This document shows positions 58,135-64,000 of a stretch of DNA of 64,000 nucleotides, piece by piece. Each line of letters opens with the position of its first letter. Within the stretch, counting starts at the first letter, position 1. Source of the stretch: DSVZ01 sp964568145 (GTDB lineage: Bacteria > Verrucomicrobiota > Verrucomicrobiia > Limisphaerales > J093); assembly GCA_964568145.1 (NCBI GenBank), contig CAZMOZ010000001.1, positions 397,487 through 461,486 of the forward strand, in the 5' to 3' direction. The notes beneath the pieces were generated by a model. It saw only the letters and a list, made by a program, of their open reading frames with translations, did not search any database and was not told where the DNA came from. The position numbers and the translations under genes were made by a program.

Positions 58135-58515
58135 ATGCCGAAAATCCTTCTCGTCGAAGACAACGAGATGAACCGCGACATGCTCAGCCGCCGGCTCGAG
58201 CGCAAGGGCTTCACCGTCGTCTGCGCTGTGGACGGCCACGACGGCCTCGCCCGCGCCCGCGCCGAGACGCCGGACCTGATCCTCATGGACATGAGCCTGC
58301 CGGTGCTCGACGGCTGGGCGGCCACGCGTCAGCTCAAGGCCGATCCGGCGCTGCGGCACATCCCGGTGATCGCCTTGACCGCGCACGCGATGGCCAGCGA
58401 CGAACAGCAGGCCCGCGAGGCGGGGTGCGATGACTTCGACACCAAGCCGGTCGAACTGCCGCGGCTCCTGGGCAAGATCGGAGTGCTGCTCGGGCGCGCG
58501 GGGATGGCGCCATGA
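58135..58515 (+). CDS. Single-domain response regulator
   Basis: This 126-residue stand-alone receiver (CheY/DivK-like) has the acidic pair in ILLVEDNEMNRDM, the phospho-acceptor in LILMDMSLPVLDG and the conserved Lys in DFDTKPVELP. There is no output domain, so it should act by protein contact or as a phosphate carrier. It starts 32 bp after the hybrid kinase and overlaps the next gene by 4 bp (ATGA), so translation is coupled and the three genes form one signalling unit. Confidence 0.9.
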   Translation: MPKILLVEDNEMNRDMLSRRLERKGFTVVCAVDGHDGLARARAETPDLILMDMSLPVLDGWAATRQLKADPALRHIPVIALTAHAMASDEQQAREAGCDDFDTKPVELPRLLGKIGVLLGRAGMAP

Positions 58516-60125
58516 GTTCCCCCACCCCATCCGCCGCCGATTTCGCCGCCGGGTCGGCGTCCGCCGTGGACCGGCTGGCCCGCATCCGGCACGACTTGCG
58601 CACGCCGGCGTCGCACATCCTGGGTTACGCCGAGATGCTCCAGGAACAAGCCGCGGAGCTGAACCAGACGCGGTTCCTTGCCGATCTGAGACACATCGAG
58701 GCCGCCGGCCGGCAGCTCGTGGAACTCATCCGCGACGAGCTGATCCCGGAGCGGCTGCAAAGCGGCGCGGTGCCCTTGCGGGACCTGCACGCGGCGCTGC
58801 GCACGCCGCTGAACCACGTGGTCGGCTACACCGAGATGCTGCTCGAACTCGCGGAGACCGAGCGGGCGGAAGCGCTGGTCCCGGACCTGCAGAAAGTCCA
58901 CAGCGCCGCCGGGGAGTTTCTCCGCTTGCTGGGCGAGTTGCTCACGCCCGAGAACCTCCAGGCCGCGCCTTCCGCGCGGCCCGCCGTGACCTCGACCGTT
59001 CATCCGGACGCCCTGGCCTTGTCGCGGCCGGCCGTGGTCGCGCCCGCCGCCGCTCCCGCCCAAGGCGGCCGCATCTTGGTGGCGGATGACGACCCGGGCA
59101 ACCGAGACCTCCTGATGCGGCGCCTGCAACAACAGGGCTTTGTCGTGGAAACAGTCGCCAGCGGGCCGGAGGCGCTGGCGCGGTTGCGCCGGGAGCCGTT
59201 TGATCTGCTTTTGCTCGACGTGATCATGCCCCGCGTGGACGGCGGCCAGGTGCTGGCCGAGATCAAAGCCGACCCCGCCTTGCGCGAACTGCCGGTGATC
59301 ATGCTGTCGGCGCTGGACGAGATGGACAGCGTGGTGCGCTGCATCCTGGCGGGCGCGGAAGATTACCTCGCCAAGCCGATGAACACGGTACTGCTGCGCG
59401 CCCGCATCGGCGCCTGCCTCGAAAAGAGCCGGCTGCGCCGCAAGGAGGCCGCCTACCTGGCCGCGCTCGAATGCGAGCAGCAGAAGTCCGAGTCGCTGTT
59501 GCTGAACATCCTGCCGGCGGCCATCGCCGAGCGCCTCAAAGGCGGCGAGACCACCATCGTGGACAGCCTGCCGGAGGTGACCGTGCTGTTTGCGGACCTG
59601 GTGGACTTCACGGCGCTGGCCGCGCAGTTGCCGTCCGTGGACGTGGTGCGCCTGCTGGACGACATCTTCAGCGCGTTCGACGAACTCGCCAAGGCCCAAG
59701 GCCTGGAAAAGATCAAGACCATCGGTGACGCGTACATGGTTGTGGGCGGCGTGCCCACGCCGCGGCCGGACCACGCGGAGGCGGTGGCCGAGGTGGCGTT
59801 GAACATGATCGCGCACGTCGAACGCACTTTTGCGGACTATCCCCTGCCGATCCGCCTGCGGATCGGCATCCACACCGGGCCGGTCATCGCGGGCATCATC
59901 GGCCGGCACAAGTTCAACTACGATCTCTGGGGCGACACGGTGAACACCGCCAGCCGGATGGAAAGCCACAGCCTGCCGGGCCGCATCCAGGTGACCGACG
60001 CCACGCACCAGCGGCTCGAGGCGCGGTACCGCTTCGAGTGCCGCGGCGACATCGAGGTCAAGGGCAAGGGGCTGGTGCGAACCTGGTTTCTGACCGGCCG
60101 CCGCGGCGCTCAAGCCGAAAACTGA
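58512..60125 (+). CDS. Class III adenylate cyclase with two DHp-like segments and a receiver domain
   Basis: This 537-residue cytoplasmic protein has: a DHp-like helix pair with His (RIRHDLRTPASHILGYAEML), a second copy in which the His is replaced by Ala (HAALRTPLNHVVGYTEML), no HATPase domain, a receiver with Asp236 (LLLLDVIMPRVDG), a coiled linker, and a class III cyclase domain. Metal-binding Asp362 (VLFADLVDF) and Asp406 (TIGDAYM), substrate residues Lys402 (KIKTIGDAY) and Asp471 (YDLWGDTVNTASRME) point to ATP rather than GTP. It should make cAMP under control of phosphorylation by the upstream kinase or regulator. The last residues and stop overlap a palindromic element. Confidence 0.85.
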   Translation: MSSPTPSAADFAAGSASAVDRLARIRHDLRTPASHILGYAEMLQEQAAELNQTRFLADLRHIEAAGRQLVELIRDELIPERLQSGAVPLRDLHAALRTPLNHVVGYTEMLLELAETERAEALVPDLQKVHSAAGEFLRLLGELLTPENLQAAPSARPAVTSTVHPDALALSRPAVVAPAAAPAQGGRILVADDDPGNRDLLMRRLQQQGFVVETVASGPEALARLRREPFDLLLLDVIMPRVDGGQVLAEIKADPALRELPVIMLSALDEMDSVVRCILAGAEDYLAKPMNTVLLRARIGACLEKSRLRRKEAAYLAALECEQQKSESLLLNILPAAIAERLKGGETTIVDSLPEVTVLFADLVDFTALAAQLPSVDVVRLLDDIFSAFDELAKAQGLEKIKTIGDAYMVVGGVPTPRPDHAEAVAEVALNMIAHVERTFADYPLPIRLRIGIHTGPVIAGIIGRHKFNYDLWGDTVNTASRMESHSLPGRIQVTDATHQRLEARYRFECRGDIEVKGKGLVRTWFLTGRRGAQAEN

Positions 60126-60174
60126 AGTTGAGCCGGACGGGTATCCGGCGCTGCGGGCAATTTCGGTTTTCGGG
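60115..60174. repeat. Palindromic element (copy 2 of the CCGAAAACCGAAG family)
   Basis: Arms CCGAAAACTGAAGTTG (60115-60130) and CAATTTCGGTTTTCGGG (60158-60174). Its reverse complement matches 14014-14074 nearly throughout, including CCCGCAGCGCCGG. The cyclase stop codon (60123-60125) lies within the left arm. It could form a terminator-like stem. Bases 60175-60377 show no gene. Confidence 0.8.
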
Positions 60175-60377
60175 TTTACACTGCTCTCCCGGTGCGCCAG
60201 TCGCGTAGCTGCGGGCACTGTGACGGTCCGCGGGCAGAACATCCGCAGCACGACAGGCCGGACGCTGGTCGCGCCACACCGATTGTCCACGCCGGTTACG
60301 GGCAACCGTGTTGCACACGCGCACCGCAGCCACAAACAAAAGCGTGCAAAACCCGGCCGGCCGGCTGACATTCGAGC

Positions 60378-60747
60378 ATGACCCAAGCCAGCGGAGAAGG
60401 AAACCTGCGGTCACCCGGCGCCGCGTGTTTCGCCACGACACACTGGAGCGTGGTGCTGACGGCCGGCCAGACCGGTTCGCCCCAGGCGGCCGCGGCGCGG
60501 GAAGAGTTGTGTCGCGCCTACTGGTATCCGCTCTATGCCTTCGTGCGCCGGTACGGCCACGCCCCCGCCGACGCCGAAGATGCGGTCCAGTCCTTCTTCG
60601 CCGCGTTGCTCGAGAAAAACTCCCTGCGCCTGGCTGATCCGTTGCGCGGGCCGGTTCCGCACCTTTCTGCTGGCGGCCTTGAAGAACTTCCTGGCCAGGG
60701 AAAGGCATCGCCAGCGGACGCTCAAGCGGGGCGGCAGCGCGAGCTGA
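60378..60747 (+). pseudogene. Truncated, frameshifted ECF sigma factor
   Basis: The frame from 60378 encodes FATTHWSVVLTAGQ ... ELCRAYWYPLYAFVRRYGHAPADAEDAVQSFFAALLEKN, region 2 of the ECF sigma group found beside Ser/Thr kinases in Planctomycetota and Verrucomicrobiota. At 60648-60650 an extra G in a GGG run shifts the frame; the other frame continues RFRTFLLAALKNFLARERHR ... LKRGG and stops at 60747. Region 4, the second DNA-binding half, is missing. The sequence then runs directly into a kinase fragment. It should be non-functional unless the shift is a sequencing error, and even then region 4 is absent. Confidence 0.8.
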
Positions 60748-62299
60748 CGCCGCGCAGCGACGTTTACGCGTTGGGCGCGATGCTCTTACCAGTTGCTCAC
60801 CGGCCGGTCGCCGCTGATCGGCGCGTCGCTCCAGGAGACGCTGGTCCAAATCCGCGAGAAGGAAGTGCCGTCGCCGCGGCTGCTCGATCCGCGGATTCCT
60901 CGGGACCTTGAGACCATCTACCTGAAATGCCTGCAAAAAGAGCCGGCGCGGCGTTATGCCACGGCGAAGGAACTGGCGGACGAGCTGGGCCGGTTTCTCG
61001 AAGGGAAGCTGATCCTGGCCCGGCCTATCTCGATGGGGGCGAGAACGTGGCGCTGGTGTCGGCGGAACCCGGCCATTGCCGGGCTCAGTGCCACACTCCT
61101 CCTGGCGTTGCTTGGGGGGACCGTGGCTTCCACCTTGTTTGCGTTGGGGCAGTCGCGCGCTCGTGCCGAAGCGGAACAACGGCTGCGCCTGGCCACGGCG
61201 GTGAGCGACTTCCTGCGTCAGGACCTGCTGCTGTCAATGGATCCGTTCACTATTGGCAGGGCCTCCTCGGTTCGCTCGCTACTGGAGGCGGCCTCGGCTC
61301 GGCTGAACCGTCGCTTCGCCAAGGAACCCGAAGTTGAAGGGTTGATCCGGCGGACGCTGGGCTGGATCTACCGCGGTCTGGGAGACTTGGAAGTGGCAGA
61401 ACGCGAACTCCAGCGCGCCCATCTCCTGCTCCGGGACCAGCTCGGGGCGGATCACCCGGATACACTGAAGACCGAAAGGTACCTCGCGCTGGTGTGCTGG
61501 GAGGCAGGTCGGTACCCGGAGGGCGAGCGAATCGCCCGCCGGGCGTTTCAGGGCATGCGTCGCGTCCTCGGCCCGGAGCACGAGGACACCCTGTGGTGCC
61601 TGAACGAGTGGGGCCTCCAGGTGTGGGAGCTGGGACGTTACCCGGAAGCCGCCGGGATCTTTCAGGAGCTTTGGGCGACGAGTCAAAGAGTGATGGGGCC
61701 TACAAACTCGCTCACCCTGCTCGCCAAGGGGAATCTGGCGCACGTGTATCGGGACACGGGCCGCTGGCCGGAAGCGGAGGCGCTGTATCTGGAGAAGCTC
61801 CAGGTGATCGAATCCCTGATGGGCGCGGGACACCCTTACACGTTGAACACGTTGCAGGCGCTGGCCGACCTCCACCGCAAACAGGGACGTGCCCAGGAGG
61901 CGCGGGACTTGCTCCTGCGAGCGCTGAATTGGTCGGTCAAAGTGCTGGGTCCGGAACATCGGTGGCATCTGTCGTATCAATGCAGCCTGGGAGGCGCGCG
62001 ATTTGCTGGTCAGAACCTGGGAGACCAGCCGGCGCGTGCTCGGCGATACGCACCCTGACACGCTCGGCGTTCAACACGAGTTGGGCCTGCTGTACCACGC
62101 CCAAGGACGCCATCCGGAGGCCGAGCCGCTGCTGCTCCAGGTGGTTGAAGCCCGCCTCGGACAGTTGGGTGAGAAACACCCCCACACCCTCGCTGCGCTG
62201 AACAGCCTGGTCGCCCTGTACGAGGCTTGGGGCAAATCCGCCGAAGCGGCGAAGTGGCGGCAAAGACTGGATCGAGGCCGGCCGCCCAACACCCCGTAG
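60739..62299 (+). pseudogene. Ser/Thr kinase - TPR protein, N-terminus deleted and frameshifted
   Basis: The text enters mid-kinase at RELTPRSDVYALGAML (sub-domain VIII-IX). One extra T at 60786-60787 shifts to the frame YQLLTGRSPLIGASLQETL ... LETIYLKCLQKEPARRYATAKELADEL. A membrane segment (IAGLSATLLLALLGGTVAS) and TPR_10-type repeats follow (GPEHEDTLWCLNEWG, GAGHPYTLNTLQALADL). Near 61985 the frame shifts again to DLLVRTWETSRRVLGDTHPDTL ... HPHTLAALNSLVALYEAWGK, ending at 62299. The ATP-binding lobe and catalytic loop are missing, so no kinase activity is possible. Confidence 0.8.
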
Positions 62300-62306
62300 C
62301 CGCCAC

Positions 62307-62447
62307 GCAATCGCCGGCCACCCGATCCCCGCCGTTTGCGGCGACGGCACGGTGCTGCTCTGGCGCGCGCCGTCCTTTGAGGAGATTGAGGCTCGGGAAC
62401 AGGCCAGGGTGCGGGGAGCCGGAGTTCCACCGCTGCCGAGGAACTGA
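62307..62447 (+). pseudogene. WD40-repeat C-terminal remnant
   Basis: The frame AIAGHPIPAV then CGDGTVLLWRAPSFEEIEAR to stop at 62445-62447 matches the last blade of WD40-repeat Ser/Thr kinases of this phylum (GDGTVLLW). Only one blade remains. It follows the kinase-TPR remnant, suggesting that two related kinase genes were merged by deletion. Confidence 0.55.
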
Positions 62448-62726
62448 CTGCGGAATTCACGGATTCCGCGACTCCGCGGGGGATTCAGGTGACCCGGCCT
62501 GAGACGGGGCTTTTCCGCGTGCTTCCGCGGATTCCCTGCAACCATTCTTGAAAAATCCGTTAGGAGCGGAGTGAAGCGGTCAACGCCTTCCGGCCCGGGC
62601 TCGGGTGAATCCGGAGCAGCCGGAACGCGCCGCCGGGCCGCCCGGCAGACAGTTCGTGTGCGCGACTCGAAGCCGCCGACACCTCCGGCCGGGCAGCCAA
62701 CATTGAATCATCGAACCGAACAGAAC
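62448..62726. other. Spacer without recognised feature
   Basis: These 279 bp between the WD40 remnant and the secreted-protein gene show TTCCGCGTGCTTCCGCGGATTC-like short repeats around 62510-62535 (GCTTCCGCGGATTCC) and no gene. A possible ribosome site or promoter for the next gene is not evident. Confidence 0.4.
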
Positions 62727-63968
62727 ATGAAAACGACACCATCAACCAACCCCGGGCTGGCGCCCCCCGGTGCGGCCGGCGGCTGGCAAGTTCGCCGCCC
62801 TGCTCCTCGGACTGGCGCTCGGGGCCTGCTCAGCCGTGCCGCTCCAGGCCGGGGTTATCTCGAACTTCGATGCGCCCACTCCTGGCGACGAAGATGACCC
62901 GACTGGAGTGGTCGCCTTCCAGGCGACGGAGGGCCAGCTCAAGATCACGGCGCCGTTCAACTGGGCGACGGACCCGGCGGCTCTCCGCACCACCTACGGC
63001 AGCGTCTGGTGGGGCAACCAACTGCCGACCAAGGTGAACCAGACGCTGGAACTGCGCGTGGACGTTCTCAGTGCGCCCCAGGATGACATCTTTACCCTCG
63101 TGTGCTGGGAGGCGAATGTGTCGCCCCCCGAGGGTTATTTCCTCATGGCAGACCGGAATGAGCTTTGGTTGCTGAAGTTTTACCGACTCAACCCCGACCA
63201 CACCGGCTACTCATTCCCGTTCTGGGAGCAGATGCCCGCGATCACAGGTCCGGTGACGCTGTCCCTCTGGCTCATGCAGACTGGTGACCGGGGCCTCAGT
63301 CTGCTGATCACAGCGACGGTGATGGAGCGAGGAAGCGGCGCCGTGCTGTTTCAACGGAGTTTCTTGGACACGCCGGCGGCGGACCCGGTGGTTCCGAGCC
63401 CGGGCCCGCACGGCATGCTCAGCCGCCTGCCCGAACCGGGCCGGGCTTTCACCGGTGGCACCGGCTGGCGGGCCTTGGGGTCTTCCAGTTCACCGACGGC
63501 CAACAACCGTCGGCGGAGTTGATACTGGACAACTTCGAGTACGGTTACTACCCCGCCCCGGTGCTGGACGTCGAGAAGTCCGTCCTTCTCTCCTGGCCGC
63601 AGAACACCGTCGAGGAGCAGATCGCGCTCGGGGCGGCCATCTTGGACGGGCCGTGGGTGCCCTGCCTGGAGCCGATCTTCAAGCGACCGGGCGAAGTGTG
63701 CATGGCCGTGCCCACCACCAGCACGCAACAGTATTTCATGTTGGCGCCGGGCAGCCAGTTCAGCGACGACTTCAGCGGGGATAAGGGGCAGTGGGAACCG
63801 ATTTTCTATGCCGGGGACACGAGCAAGACCACCTTCGTGCAGACCAACGGCACGCTGCGGATTAAGGGACAGGCGGGTGCAGTGGCCAGCCGTGGCTGCG
63901 TCGTGCCGCTAGGGCCGGAGCAACTCCATGCCGACGTGGCGATGTCTGAGGTGCTCCCCGAAGTCTAG
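62727..63968 (+). pseudogene. Secreted beta-rich protein, frameshifted twice
   Basis: ATG 62727 (MKTTPSTNPGLAP) is out of frame with the signal-like segment KFAALLLGLALGACSAVPLQAG; a C6 run at 62763-62768 is the likely indel site (GTG 62770 is the alternative start in frame). The body reads GVISNFDAPTPGDEDDPTG ... LELRVDVLSAPQDDIFTLV. Near 63470 the frame shifts to GVFQFTDGQQPSAELILDNF, then VEKSVLLSWPQNTVEEQIAL ... VCMAVPTTSTQQYFMLAPG and stop at 63966-63968. The final domain resembles the C-terminal domain of other secreted proteins here. It is either a decaying gene or one carrying sequencing errors. Confidence 0.65.
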
Positions 63969-64000
63969 ACAAATCTTCGGGTGATTTAGAGTGGTGGCAA

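Overview
The window is GC-rich and reads as a chromosomal segment of a Verrucomicrobiota-like bacterium, most plausibly a Pedosphaera/Limisphaera-type relative (inference from gene content). The evidence is the combination of a TAT-exported Gfo/Idh oxidoreductase, a DUF2723 membrane protein with TPRs, a giant CotH-kinase protein with lamin-tail domains, a ThuA/TIM-barrel protein, a DUF4914 protein, HEAT-repeat protein, secreted proteins ending in a shared 'F/Y-Y-R-L'-type C-terminal domain, and remnants of an ECF-sigma / Ser-Thr-kinase / TPR / WD40 module. No rRNA, tRNA, CRISPR array, prophage or intact insertion sequence was recognised. Coding density is high, and each real gene is shadowed by long open frames on other strands, as expected at this GC content.

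Layout. 1-5.6 kb (minus): the end of an oxidoreductase gene, then an envelope-polysaccharide group (DUF2723/TPR membrane protein, GT4 glycosyltransferase, WecA-like phosphoglycosyl transferase). 6.0-7.7 kb: a ThDP-dependent 2-keto acid decarboxylase. 8.0-14.0 kb (plus): PutA for proline catabolism, a D-2-hydroxyacid dehydrogenase and a class V aminotransferase. 14.2-16.9 kb (minus): a small conserved protein, a PA0069-type radical SAM protein and an MBL-fold nuclease-like enzyme. 17.2-21.7 kb: a fucose-isomerase-like protein and the biotin genes bioF-bioA. 21.9-29.7 kb: a CAP-domain secreted protein, a TPMT-like methyltransferase and the 1787-residue CotH protein. 29.8-38.2 kb: a thioesterase, iron-type alcohol dehydrogenase, metG, a single-chain restriction/methylation-like enzyme and a divergent HxlR regulator/thioredoxin-like pair with an operator-like repeat between them. 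38.3-47.0 kb: esterases, a deacetylase-like TAT protein, the ThuA/TIM fusion, HEAT protein, a tiny membrane protein and DUF4914. 47.5-51.2 kb: a c-type peroxidase, a small HPCPLC protein and an OprC-like TonB receptor, probably a copper-related group. 51.9-54.2 kb: a SerC-like aminotransferase and an S1-like protease. 54.6-60.1 kb: a signalling operon of LamG-hybrid histidine kinase, single-domain response regulator, and an adenylate cyclase with two DHp-like segments plus a receiver. 60.4-64.0 kb: a decayed or error-containing tract with a sigma-kinase chimera and a frameshifted secreted protein.

The most unusual feature is in the non-coding DNA. At least six intergenic loci carry arrays that keep a strict 7-bp period while the unit sequence drifts (up to 19 consecutive units in phase). 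They are repeatedly joined to a second dispersed motif, GGGCTCGACGGAGTC, and to MITE-like elements ending in AAAGTGAGATGCGCC. Some arrays supply the start codon or stop codon of neighbouring genes. Separate palindromic elements and two repeat pairs occupy other gaps, and most convergent gene pairs are separated by perfect hairpins without U-tracts.
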